A DNA stretch of 64,000 bases from Microvirga puerhi (GTDB lineage Bacteria; Pseudomonadota; Alphaproteobacteria; Rhizobiales; Beijerinckiaceae), in the NCBI RefSeq assembly GCF_020089865.1, contig NZ_JAIRBM010000002.1:248001-312000 (forward strand), read 5' to 3'. Made by a program: the position numbers and the translations under genes. Each line of letters starts with the position of its first letter. Positions within the stretch are counted from its first letter, which is position 1. Positions 1 to 7,879 of this stretch are shown here, piece after piece. The notes below the pieces were generated by a model. It made no database searches and had not been told where the DNA came from. It saw only the letters and a list, made by a program, of their open reading frames with translations.

Positions 1-315
1 GAGCCCAATCGCGAAGCCGGCAACGCCCCAGAATACCGAGGCCAGCGTCCCGAATTTCACAGGACCCATATTGTAGTTGGGCTTGCCGTTGATCGTCAGC
101 GGCGGCAACTCTGCCGGTCGGTCGTAATAGCAGTCGATGATCTTGAAGGCCGCAGCGCCTGCGGCTGCCGCAAAGAGATACGCATGGAACGCGTATTCCG
201 GCGTGTAAGCTTTCGCGGCGATGATGATGCTCAGGAATGACAGAGCTGCGAATGCGAGTGCGGAGCCCGCTTCGCCGAAGGTCATTCCCTTTGAAGTTGT
301 TGCCGTAAGTGCCAT
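1..315 (-). CDS. ccoN: cbb3-type cytochrome c oxidase subunit I (CcoN/FixN), 5' part only
   Basis: This is the first 105 codons of the catalytic haem-copper subunit of the high-affinity cbb3 terminal oxidase of the inner membrane. The reading frame opens with ATG at 315 and runs off the window edge. The translation has the CcoN N-terminus: a first membrane segment around residues 19-34, then the AKAYTPEYAFHAYLF stretch, and the conserved YNMGPVKFGTLASVFWG segment near residues 79-95. A perfect FixK/FNR box lies 82 bases upstream, fitting low-oxygen induction. The rest of the gene, including the haem and copper histidines, lies outside the window, as would ccoOQP. Confidence 0.9.
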   Translation of the reverse strand, partial: MALTATTSKGMTFGEAGSALAFAALSFLSIIIAAKAYTPEYAFHAYLFAAAAGAAAFKIIDCYYDRPAELPPLTINGKPNYNMGPVKFGTLASVFWGVAGFAIGL

Positions 316-396
316 GGCCTCGACCGTTGTGAAGGGAGGCGAGCGCAAAGCTTCGCCTTCTGCATCACCGTTTAGGACCCGGGAGGGGAAGGCACA

Positions 397-410
397 TTGA
401 TTATGATCAA
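397..410 (-). promoter_or_regulatory. FixK/FNR box (anaerobox) of the ccoN promoter
   Basis: TTGATTATGATCAA is a perfect match to the FNR/FixK consensus TTGAT-N4-ATCAA. If it sits at the usual -41.5 position, the ccoN transcript would start near 362 and have a leader of about 47 bases. FixK2- or FnrL-type control of ccoNOQP is well established in alphaproteobacteria; here it is inferred from the site. Confidence 0.85.
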
Positions 411-593
411 TCGTTGCCGGGAGGAGGGGGCGGCGTCGGGCAGACGCTTGGTCGGGCGTGTCGACTTGAACAGGGGCTTTAGTTCGAAAGCGAAGAGCGT
501 GCTCTGAGGCTGCTTTGGGAAGGCTGAACGAAGGGTGGCCTGCTACGCGGTCTTAACGCCCCGACGGGTCGGCAGGTCCGTCTGTGGATCTGA

Positions 594-610
594 AGCAACA
601 GCCTGTTGCT
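594..610. promoter_or_regulatory. Perfect 17-base palindrome, possible operator
   Basis: AGCAACAGCCTGTTGCT has two 8-base arms around a single central C. It lies about 112 bases upstream of the start of the small secreted protein at 722. The loop is too small for an RNA hairpin, so a dimeric repressor or activator site is more likely. The binding protein is unknown. Confidence 0.35.
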
Positions 611-721
611 ATCTGCTTTCCGGCTCCTCTTCGCGTCCTGGATTCAGGTTTCCTTAGCGGAAACTTTACCTTACGGGACGATTCCTTGAGACAAACAAGA
701 ATGCATTCCAGGAGAATGGCC

Positions 722-1015
722 ATGCGCCTCGCCGCTTCCGCCGCAGCCCTCGTGCTGGCTTTTGCCACCCCGGCCGCTGCTCAATCGACCTCTTCACCAT
801 CCAGCGAGGCAACCGTCACCCGCGCTGAGATCCGCGAATTGCTCGATGCGGTTAAGGCAACCGCCAAAGCCTCTCGCGAGAACGTGGATTACACGCGCGT
901 CGTCCCGGATATCCTGTTCCAGATCCTCGCGAAGCTCGACAAGATCGAGGATAAGCTCGACAAGGTGGAAACCACTCTTGCTGCCGGTCGGAAGCCGGCT
1001 CAGAAAAAGAACTGA
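722..1015 (+). CDS. Small secreted protein of unknown function with a C-terminal coiled coil
   Basis: I do not recognise this 97-residue protein. It begins with a clear signal peptide (MRLAASAAALVLAFATPAAA, cleavage after AAA), followed by a Ser/Thr-rich linker and a charged helix (about residues 35-85) with DKIEDKLDKVETTL heptads, so it is probably a periplasmic helical oligomer. ATG 722 is preferred because AGGAG (710-714) is seven bases away; the ATGs at 701 and 716 are alternatives. The frame is open upstream to 584 but that part looks non-coding. It is transcribed away from ccoN and may share the same divergent regulatory region. Confidence 0.6.
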   Translation: MRLAASAAALVLAFATPAAAQSTSSPSSEATVTRAEIRELLDAVKATAKASRENVDYTRVVPDILFQILAKLDKIEDKLDKVETTLAAGRKPAQKKN

Positions 1016-1087
1016 TCTGGACGCCGAGTGCCTTCCCGCGCCAAGCTGCTGGCGCGAGAGGTCTCGGCGCTGGTCTCGGTAGGTGGG

Positions 1088-1552
1088 TTAACTTCGGGTC
1101 GGGGCCCCCTGATGGGCTTCTTCTTCACCCTTGAGATCGCTTAGAAAGTTCGGATTTGACCAGATTTCGGTCGCCGGCACCCATCCGACGGGCTGTTTCA
1201 TCTGCGGAACGAGATAGACGAAATCCTCGGTAATCCTTTCGATGGTGCAGGGATAGGCTCGACGATCTCCGGGGGGTCTGTAGACAACCGTCGTGCCTTT
1301 TCGAATGCTGCCGCTGGCGACGAACGAGGGGATATCCGAAGACTCGCCTTCTTGGTCACTGGAGTCCGGCCGTGGTCCGTTGCTGCGGCTCGCGCGGTGT
1401 CGGTCAAGGGCTGCTATGGCTGCTCTGGCGCGATCTCGATACCGTTCCGTGATGACCCGTAGAACCGGGCCTTTCTCTCGACCTGGATACCAGGACGTGC
1501 CCCCGACCTTTGCCAGTTCGGCAGCGACAACTTCGACCTCTTCATCGTTCAT
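1088..1552 (-). CDS. Hypothetical protein, two-part architecture
   Basis: I do not recognise a family. The 154-residue product has an N-terminal helical part rich in Glu/Arg/Ala (MNDEEVEVVAAELAKVGG), a Ser/Asp/Glu-rich hydrophilic linker around residues 70-90, and a compact C-terminal part with a TVVYRPPGDRRAYPCTIERI segment that looks like a small beta domain. ATG 1552 is chosen because AGGAG lies eight bases upstream; the frame is open to 1606 without a ribosome-binding site. It is divergent from the mscS-like gene. Codon use resembles the neighbours, so it is probably a real narrow-range gene. Confidence 0.5.
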   Translation of the reverse strand: MNDEEVEVVAAELAKVGGTSWYPGREKGPVLRVITERYRDRARAAIAALDRHRASRSNGPRPDSSDQEGESSDIPSFVASGSIRKGTTVVYRPPGDRRAYPCTIERITEDFVYLVPQMKQPVGWVPATEIWSNPNFLSDLKGEEEAHQGAPTRS

Positions 1553-1934
1553 GGATCTGCTCCTGGCTGAACCAAGTGGCCAGCCTTTCGGCCTGCCCAT
1601 TGGCAACGGAATATGAAATCTGAGGTGCGATTGAGATCTGGATGCGGCGCGATGTTCCTAATTTCTGAGATGGCAAATCAGTTTTTATTTTGCGATAAAT
1701 CAACAGGCCGGTAAATAGGGGGACTCTGTCGCCTCATGTAATATATCAGCAATCGCCGGTGTTTTCATGGTGCATGCAAGTCCTTTTTCTTGCGCTGATA
1801 AGAGGCACGGCAAAAGGAATAGGCTGCAGAGCTTCCGTAATCCTTCCATGTAGCAGTTGGCATGGAATGCAAGCGGAAGCACGACTAGAATGCGCTCTGC
1901 CACTGCGACGCGTGAATTCGATACAGGAAGACAG
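1553..1934. other. Intergenic region upstream of the mscS-like gene
   Basis: About 380 bases between two divergent genes. The stretch around 1670-1760 is markedly richer in A and T than its surroundings and probably carries the divergent promoters, but I cannot fix -35 or -10 boxes. No gene is supported; open frames here show no ribosome-binding site. Confidence 0.5.
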
Positions 1935-3698
1935 ATGAGTATGTCTCGCAGAAGACAGTTTCGGGAAGCGGCCATCCCTTTGATTTGCCTTGTCCTCACA
2001 GTTTTATTTGTGGCGGCACAGTTCCTGGCAACTCCCGCCGCCCTGGGAAGTCTCCGGCTGCTGGCCCCGGCCGAGACGTCCAGCCCGCGAGCGACGCTGG
2101 AAGATTTCCGTAACAATGCCAGGCGCGCCACGACCCTGCTCATGGATGCCTATCACGAGAACAGTCAGGAGCCGGGTCTGTTCTGGAGCCAAAGTGTCAA
2201 GGACAAGGTCAAGGAAGCAGAGGCTCTTCTGGCTCGTGCATCGCGGGCTCTCGACTTGAGAAACATTCCGCCGATCGAGTTGGAACATCGCCGTCTGGAG
2301 GCGACTCTGCTCTTGAAGGAGGTCCTCGATCGGCTGCCGCTACCGAATGCCACGGTCATTCCCGGTGATGAGGAGGTCGGCAAGAATCCGATTTCGAGCT
2401 GGAGCATACCGGGCACCGAAATTCGGATCGTACGCATGACCGAAGGCCCTCATACGGGCGAATATCTCTTCTCGGGCGAAACGGTGGAGCAGCTGGGCAA
2501 CATCTATCGGCTCATCCGCGACCAGCCGGACGTTTCAGGCGCCAGTGCTGATTTCTACGATTTCTTCAGCCAGTCGCCCGGTCATCTCCTGCCGCCGAAA
2601 TGGTATACCCTGATCGAAAGCCTTCCGCCGGCCTTCCTGGTCGAGATCGAAGGGCAGGCGTTGTGGCAATGGATCGGTCTTGCCCTGCTGGTCGGCTTTT
2701 CGTGTTGGGCCGTTCTCGCCGTGCGCCGACTGGCGAGCGCGACGGCCCGCGACGGCACGGGCTTTACTTCTTTGCTGGCGACAATCGTGGCTCCGGGTGC
2801 CATTGCCGTGGCCTGCCTCATGACCGTCGCCATCGCTGACTACGAGATCAATCTCACGGGGCGCGTCAACGACGTTGTGGGGCAGATCGGACAAGGCATC
2901 GCCTACATAGCCCTCGTGGTCGCCGTCCTGAAATTCTCCAATGGTTTGGCAGGGCAACTGACATTCTCGCGCTCGGAGAGCATTGACGCACATCTTGCGC
3001 GGGCCGCGGTGCGGATCGCCGGTATCGTCATCGGTATCGCACTTTTAATCTACGGTGCCTCATATTTGGGGATCCCGCTCGCCGGTCTATTGGCCGGTCT
3101 CGGTGTCGGTGGTCTTGCGGTGGCTCTTGCCGCAAAGCCGACACTGGAGAACTTCATTGGAGGTCTCATCCTCTATGCCGACAGGCCGGTGCGGGTAGGG
3201 GATCTTTGCCGGTTCGGCAGCCTGGAGGGGCGTGTTCAGGAAATCGGCATCCGCTCGACCAGGATCCGCGGTCTTGATCGATCTCTGATCACGATTCCGA
3301 ATGCCACTTTCGTGAACATGAACATCATCAATCTGACGAACCGGGACCGCATGCCCTATGTCAGAAGTGTCGGGCTGAAGGCGACGGACAGCGTCGCCAT
3401 TCGCCAGGAGGTGGAGAGCTTATCCTCGTTGGTGACCAAGCACCCCGATATCGAGCCGGGCTCCGTTCAGGTCCGGCTGCGGGATGTGCATGATGAAGAG
3501 CCCAAGGCCGAGATCCAGGCGCTCATCAGGACCGCTCGCTGGGACGAGTTCCTGCGGATCCAGCAGGATATCGACTTGATGCTCCGCGATGCGACGATCG
3601 ATCCGGAGAAGGCCGAGAACGGTCTGAAAGAGCCGTCGAACGTCTATCCCTTGAAAGAGACGAGCGAGTCCGAGGGCAAGACATCGTCGGCATCCTAA
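1935..3698 (+). CDS. MscS-family mechanosensitive ion channel
   Basis: Inner-membrane channel that opens under membrane tension and releases solutes during osmotic downshock. The 587-residue protein has an N-terminal membrane segment (about residues 10-35), a long periplasmic region to about 250, further membrane helices, and the MscS pore helix region with the glycine/alanine pattern GLGVGGLAVALAAKP followed by TLENFIGGL. The conserved cytoplasmic beta domain follows (RPVRVGDL, VQEIGIRSTRIR). It is longer than E. coli MscS (about 286 residues), so it belongs to the larger MscK/YbdG-like branch. ATG 1935 has AGGAAG seven bases upstream. The C-terminal tail (about 30 residues) is hydrophilic. 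Confidence 0.85.
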   Translation: MSMSRRRQFREAAIPLICLVLTVLFVAAQFLATPAALGSLRLLAPAETSSPRATLEDFRNNARRATTLLMDAYHENSQEPGLFWSQSVKDKVKEAEALLARASRALDLRNIPPIELEHRRLEATLLLKEVLDRLPLPNATVIPGDEEVGKNPISSWSIPGTEIRIVRMTEGPHTGEYLFSGETVEQLGNIYRLIRDQPDVSGASADFYDFFSQSPGHLLPPKWYTLIESLPPAFLVEIEGQALWQWIGLALLVGFSCWAVLAVRRLASATARDGTGFTSLLATIVAPGAIAVACLMTVAIADYEINLTGRVNDVVGQIGQGIAYIALVVAVLKFSNGLAGQLTFSRSESIDAHLARAAVRIAGIVIGIALLIYGASYLGIPLAGLLAGLGVGGLAVALAAKPTLENFIGGLILYADRPVRVGDLCRFGSLEGRVQEIGIRSTRIRGLDRSLITIPNATFVNMNIINLTNRDRMPYVRSVGLKATDSVAIRQEVESLSSLVTKHPDIEPGSVQVRLRDVHDEEPKAEIQALIRTARWDEFLRIQQDIDLMLRDATIDPEKAENGLKEPSNVYPLKETSESEGKTSSAS

Positions 3699-3703
3699 GA
3701 TCC

Positions 3704-4171
3704 TTATTCGATCTGTGTGATCGCGGCCTCGGTATGAGCCACTGTGATCGTGTCGCCGACTGATCTACCCAACAGGGCCTGGGCGAGGGGGGAGACATAG
3801 GAAATTGTGCCCTTCGCCGGATCGGCCTCGTCCTCCCCGACGATGCGATAGGTCTGCCTGCGTCCATCCTCCCGCTCGAATGTCACGCGGGAGCCGAAGC
3901 GCACATGCGAGCGGTCGCTCGATGCTGGGACAAGTTCGGCCGTGGACTTCCGATGCGACCAGTATCGTAGGTCTCTGGAGGCACGCGCCACCTCGCCTTT
4001 GTCATCCGTCTCATGGGCCTGACTCAGGCGACGTCGCAAGTCTTCGATCATTCGCTCGATCTGTGCCAAGCCCTCGGAGGTGACGAGATTTTGATGGGGG
4101 CTGAGTGGCCGGTCGGGCAGATCCTCGAAAGCCTCACCGCCATCGTCTTCCCGAACAAAGGCACGGCTCAT
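3704..4171 (-). CDS. GreA/GreB-family transcription elongation factor
   Basis: A 155-residue protein with the Gre layout: an N-terminal helical coiled-coil part (about residues 30-75, ERMIEDLRRRLSQAHE) and a C-terminal FKBP-like domain (FGSRVTFEREDGRR, then ISYVSPLAQALLGRSVGD). Gre factors insert the coiled coil into the RNA polymerase secondary channel to trigger cleavage of backtracked RNA. This short form, starting MSRAFVREDDGGE, is a common alphaproteobacterial paralogue distinct from canonical GreA, so its exact role may differ. ATG 4171 follows a GGAGGG motif. It ends five bases from the convergent mscS-like gene. Confidence 0.8.
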   Translation of the reverse strand: MSRAFVREDDGGEAFEDLPDRPLSPHQNLVTSEGLAQIERMIEDLRRRLSQAHETDDKGEVARASRDLRYWSHRKSTAELVPASSDRSHVRFGSRVTFEREDGRRQTYRIVGEDEADPAKGTISYVSPLAQALLGRSVGDTITVAHTEAAITQIE

Positions 4172-4209
4172 CGCAGCAACCCTCCGTTTCCCCGTAATGA
4201 AAACGATTC

Positions 4210-4234
4210 TGAGCCGGCTTTGTTCAGCCAAGCT
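4210..4234 (-). terminator. Possible weak terminator after livM
   Basis: Just past the livM stop codon the minus strand can form an imperfect hairpin (GAGC..GGCT paired with AGCC.GCTC around a GAACAA loop). The T-run that follows is short and displaced, so this is only a candidate end of the five-gene operon. Confidence 0.3.
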
Positions 4235-4235
4235 C

Positions 4236-5351
4236 TTAGGGGCTACGGTTGCGGCGAAGATGCCCCACGATCCCTCCAGGAAAGGCGTAGACGCTGACGA
4301 TGAAGAGTGCTCCGAGCCAGAGGAGCCAGCGATCCGGATGGATCAGGTCGGGCAGGAGCGGGATCCCCGCCAGGGCCGTGCTGCCCAAGCCCATCAGGAT
4401 CTGCAGGTAGCTCTGTGCCAGAACGAAGAGCGTTGCCCCGATGATGGCGCCATAGAGCGTCCCCATGCCGCCGATCACGACCATGAGGAGGATGTCGATC
4501 ATGATCGAAAATGAAAGCGTCGTGTCCGGACCGTTGTAGCGCAGCCAGAGTGCCATCAGGGCCCCCGCTACGGTCGCCGCCAGGGCCGAGATGACGGAGG
4601 CAGCAGTGCGATAGGCGACGACGCGGTATCCGAGCGCTTCGGCGCGGAATTCATTCTCGCGGATCGCCTGAAGAACGCGTCCAAAGGGTGAATTCACGAT
4701 CCGCAGAAGGATCAGAAAGATCACGACGGTGACGACAAAGATCAGGTAGTAGGCCAAGATACGTCCGTTGATGGTCACGCCGAGGATCGGATCCGCCAGA
4801 GGTCGGAATGCCGGGCGGAGTTCGGCCGGCAGCTGGAAGGACAATCCGTCCTCGCCGCCAGTGATGGTCGACAGCTGCGAGGCGAGGACCGCGGCGGCGG
4901 ATGCGACGGCAAGTGTGATCATCGAGAAGAAGATGGCCCGGACACGGAGCGACAGGAGACCGATGATGGCCGCAAGGACCGCGGAGAGTGCAAGCGCAGA
5001 GACAAGTCCGATCGCGACCGATTCCCAGGAGGCGCCGAGACGCTCGAGAGCGATGGCGATCCCGTAGCCGCCAATCCCGAAGAACATGGTATGGGCGAAG
5101 GAAACGATTCCCGTATAGCCGAGAAGCAGGTCGTAACTCGCTACCAGAAGCACGAAGACGCAGATCTTCGCCGCCGTGCTTAGGGGCTGACTTCCCGAAA
5201 ACACGAAGGGCGCCGCAAAGAGGCACGCGACGATCCCGATCAGAATGAGAGAGAGAAGCAAGGAGCGCGGGGTATCGGACGAGAGCAGCCAAATGGCGGG
5301 ACCCTGCCGGCGCGTTTCGTCGAATTTCGCGGAATTTGAGATCCTGGTCAT
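4236..5351 (-). CDS. livM: Branched-chain amino acid-type ABC transporter permease (LivM family)
   Basis: Inner-membrane permease, 371 residues, last gene of the operon. It shows the LivM pattern: about eight hydrophobic helices, the SYDLLLGYTGIVSFAHTMFFGIGGY motif region near residues 90-115, and the cytoplasmic EAA-like loop (SPFGRVLQAIRENEFRAEALGY) near 215-235 that contacts the ATPases. Its ATG overlaps the stop codon of livH by four bases, so translation is probably coupled. The N-terminal 25 residues are polar, somewhat longer than usual. The substrate is set by the binding protein encoded at 7880-9070, not by this subunit. Confidence 0.9.
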   Translation of the reverse strand: MTRISNSAKFDETRRQGPAIWLLSSDTPRSLLLSLILIGIVACLFAAPFVFSGSQPLSTAAKICVFVLLVASYDLLLGYTGIVSFAHTMFFGIGGYGIAIALERLGASWESVAIGLVSALALSAVLAAIIGLLSLRVRAIFFSMITLAVASAAAVLASQLSTITGGEDGLSFQLPAELRPAFRPLADPILGVTINGRILAYYLIFVVTVVIFLILLRIVNSPFGRVLQAIRENEFRAEALGYRVVAYRTAASVISALAATVAGALMALWLRYNGPDTTLSFSIMIDILLMVVIGGMGTLYGAIIGATLFVLAQSYLQILMGLGSTALAGIPLLPDLIHPDRWLLWLGALFIVSVYAFPGGIVGHLRRNRSP

Positions 5352-6370
5352 CGGCGTGCCACCGGAAACAGGCCCTGCGGACGCCAGATCAGCACCAGGG
5401 CCATGACGAGAATGTTGGAGATGAGCGCGAGCTTCGGTGCAAGGAACCCGACATAATTAGCGACCAGCGCAACGAGCACGGAACCGACGAAGCACCCTCC
5501 CACCGATCCCAGGCCGCCGATGATGATGACGATGAACACCAGCACCATCACTTCCATACCCATTCCGGCGGTCAGCGTCTGGCGATAGAAGGCCCACATG
5601 ACCCCGCCGAGGCCGGCGAGCGCCGAGCCCGCGACGAAGACGCTCACGAAGAGGCGGCGAATGCGGTAGCCCAACGCTTCGACCATTTCGGGGTTTTCGA
5701 CGCCGGCCCGGATCAGGAGGCCGATACGGGTGCGGTTGAGCAGCAGCTGCATGGCGGCGAAAACGAGGAGACCAATGCCGATCGCAACGACGCGGTAGCG
5801 CTCCATGACGATGTCGCCAAGCACGAACGCACCACGCAACGTCTCAGGCAGCGGGATCGGTATGGGAGATGCGCCCCAAATGGCGTGGATCGCCTGCTCC
5901 GTGACGATGAGGCCGCCCATGGTGACCAGGATCTGCTTGAGGTGATTGCCGTAGACAGGGCGCACGATGACGCGCTCGAAGACCGCGCCCACCAAGCCCG
6001 TCAGAACCATGGCAACGACGATGCACAGGAGAAGCAGAGCCAGGTTCAGAGCAACGGAATTGGCACTTGCCCATCCCGCCAAAGGGCCGAGGACGAGAAG
6101 TGTTGCGTAGGCACCGAGGGAAATGAACACGCCATGGCCGAAGTTGATGATGTCCATGAGCCCGAAAACGAGAGTGAGGCCCGAGGCCATCAGGAAAATC
6201 ATCATGCCCATTGCAAGGCCTGCGATGGTGAGCGTCACCCAGGACGATACGTCGCCGATGAGCGGTAGGACCGCCAGCGCCAGCACTGGAACGAGGATGA
6301 GTGGCAGCCAATCTGTTCTCGAACGAGGGAGGAGGGGCGGATTGGCAGCGTCCGCGGCAACATCGCTCAT
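5348..6370 (-). CDS. livH: Branched-chain amino acid-type ABC transporter permease (LivH family)
   Basis: The second inner-membrane permease of the importer, 340 residues. It has about eight membrane helices, the MDIINFGHGVFISLGAYAT motif typical of LivH near residues 72-90, and an EAA-like loop (TRIGLLIRAGVENPEMVEAL) near 213-232. It overlaps livF upstream and livM downstream by ATGA junctions, which implies coupled translation and a fixed subunit ratio. The product pairs with LivM to form the channel. Confidence 0.9.
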   Translation of the reverse strand: MSDVAADAANPPLLPRSRTDWLPLILVPVLALAVLPLIGDVSSWVTLTIAGLAMGMMIFLMASGLTLVFGLMDIINFGHGVFISLGAYATLLVLGPLAGWASANSVALNLALLLLCIVVAMVLTGLVGAVFERVIVRPVYGNHLKQILVTMGGLIVTEQAIHAIWGASPIPIPLPETLRGAFVLGDIVMERYRVVAIGIGLLVFAAMQLLLNRTRIGLLIRAGVENPEMVEALGYRIRRLFVSVFVAGSALAGLGGVMWAFYRQTLTAGMGMEVMVLVFIVIIIGGLGSVGGCFVGSVLVALVANYVGFLAPKLALISNILVMALVLIWRPQGLFPVARR

Positions 6371-7104
6371 TGGTGGGCATCCAGGCTAAGGCCGAGAAGG
6401 CGCCGCTGAAGCACCTTGTCGGCAACGAGATCGCTCATGGTGCCGGAATGGACGACGAGCCCGTCCTCCATCACGATGACGTTGTCACCGAGCTGAGAAG
6501 CGGCATGGAAATTCTGCTCGACGAGTAGGATTGTCTCACCGGCGGCCTTGAGAGCACGGAACGCCTCGATCATGCTGCGTACCATGACGGGCGCGAGCCC
6601 TTTGGTCGGCTCGTCCACGAGGAGCAGCCGTCGCGGTTCGGCGATGGCCCGCGCAATCGCGAGCATTTGCTTTTGACCTCCGGACAGATTTCCAGCCGGT
6701 AGGTTCCAGAAGCGCTTGAGCGCAGGGAACAAACCGAGCATCCAATCGAGGCGGGCCGTGTCGACGGGACCGCTCCGTGCAGCAAGGACGATGTTTTCGC
6801 GCACGGTGAGATCCGAGAAGATCGCCATCGATTCCGGCACATAGGCGATCCCCGACCGGGCAATGTCCGGCGTTGGAAGCGTGGTGATATTCCGCCCGTC
6901 GAACCGGATGCTTCCGGATGATGCCTGCCAGAGGCCCATGATCGTGCGCAGCGTTGTCGTTTTGCCTGCACCGTTGCGCCCTAAAAGCATGGTGAGCTCG
7001 CCGGCAGGCACCTCGCAGTTGAGACCGTGAAGAATGTGGTACGGGCCGATATGGGTATGGACGCTCTCCAGCTTGAGAAGCGGCTCTGCGGAGGTTTCAG
7101 CCAT
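6367..7104 (-). CDS. livF: ABC transporter ATP-binding protein (LivF family)
   Basis: A cytoplasmic ATPase of 245 residues that powers the importer. Visible motifs are Walker A (GRNGAGKTT, about residues 43-51), the signature LSGGQKQ (about 137-143), and Walker B with catalytic Glu (LLLVDEPTKGL, about 159-169), followed by the H-loop region (LLVEQNF, in which the switch residue is Gln-Asn as is usual for LivF). The gene overlaps livG by eight bases upstream and livH by four downstream. LivF and LivG act as a heterodimer. Confidence 0.92.
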   Translation of the reverse strand: MAETSAEPLLKLESVHTHIGPYHILHGLNCEVPAGELTMLLGRNGAGKTTTLRTIMGLWQASSGSIRFDGRNITTLPTPDIARSGIAYVPESMAIFSDLTVRENIVLAARSGPVDTARLDWMLGLFPALKRFWNLPAGNLSGGQKQMLAIARAIAEPRRLLLVDEPTKGLAPVMVRSMIEAFRALKAAGETILLVEQNFHAASQLGDNVIVMEDGLVVHSGTMSDLVADKVLQRRLLGLSLDAHQ

Positions 7105-7864
7105 CGGAAGCCTCCAGGCCGAGATAGGCTTCCTGTACCACGGGAGAGGCGATCACCGTTGCAGGCTCGCCATCTGCGACCAGAGTCCCATTGTGGAGCA
7201 CTACGATGCGATCTGCGAGCGAGCGCACGACGTCCATCTTGTGCTCCACGAGAAGCACCGTTGCGTCGCCGCGCTGCTTGATGTCGTGGATGAGCTCGAG
7301 CACCGTGGGCATTTCGTCGACACTCATGCCGGCTGTCGGCTCGTCGAACATGAAGACCTTGGGCTCCATGGCAATGAGGAGGGCCACTTCGAGCTTTCGT
7401 TGATCTCCGTGAGACAGGGCGCTCGGCGGAACGTTCCGCTGATCCTCCAGCCGCACCCGCTCGAGAACGGCCTCCGCCTTCTCGATCAGATCGCGGCGGC
7501 TGTTCCAGATGGACAGAAACGACCAGCCCGCCTCCGCTCGGCTCTGCACTGCGAGGCGGACATTCTCCAGAGCGGTCAGGTGAGGAAAGAGATTGGTCAG
7601 CTGAAAGGCCCTGCCGAGCCCTCTTTTCGCTCGGGCAGAGGGCGCAAGATTTGTCACGTCCGCACCTTCGACGAGGACCTGTCCGGCACTCGCCCGGAGC
7701 TGGCCGGAGATGAGGTTGAAATAGGTCGTCTTGCCGGCACCGTTGGGGCCGACGATGGCGGTCAGCGTTCCGGACGTGAATCGGCATGAGACATCGTTGA
7801 CGGCCACGTGACCGCCGAACCGAACAGTAAGCCCGCGCGTTTCGAGCGCGGGCGCAGGCAGCAT
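7097..7864 (-). CDS. livG: ABC transporter ATP-binding protein (LivG family)
   Basis: Partner ATPase of LivF, 255 residues from ATG 7864. Walker A is GPNGAGKTT, followed by the family-typical FNLISG; the LivG-specific extra helical region (GLGRAFQLTNLFPHLTALEN) is present; the signature is LSHGDQRKLEVALL instead of LSGGQ, which is normal for LivG; Walker B is VFMFDEPTAGM; the H-loop is LLVEHKMD. A GTG at 7876 is an alternative start four residues upstream; neither has a strong ribosome-binding site, so translation may be coupled to the binding-protein gene that ends at 7880. Confidence 0.9.
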   Translation of the reverse strand: MLPAPALETRGLTVRFGGHVAVNDVSCRFTSGTLTAIVGPNGAGKTTYFNLISGQLRASAGQVLVEGADVTNLAPSARAKRGLGRAFQLTNLFPHLTALENVRLAVQSRAEAGWSFLSIWNSRRDLIEKAEAVLERVRLEDQRNVPPSALSHGDQRKLEVALLIAMEPKVFMFDEPTAGMSVDEMPTVLELIHDIKQRGDATVLLVEHKMDVVRSLADRIVVLHNGTLVADGEPATVIASPVVQEAYLGLEASDG

Positions 7865-7879
7865 GGTCGGAGCCACGGA

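Larger units (their letters stand above)
316..721. other. Intergenic region between divergent ccoN and a small periplasmic protein gene
   Basis: No convincing gene is seen in these roughly 400 bases. The left side holds the FixK box of ccoN. The right side holds a 17-base palindrome (594-610) and the leader of the small secreted protein. Open frames here, such as an extension of the downstream gene to 584, lack coding character and a ribosome-binding site. Confidence 0.6.
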
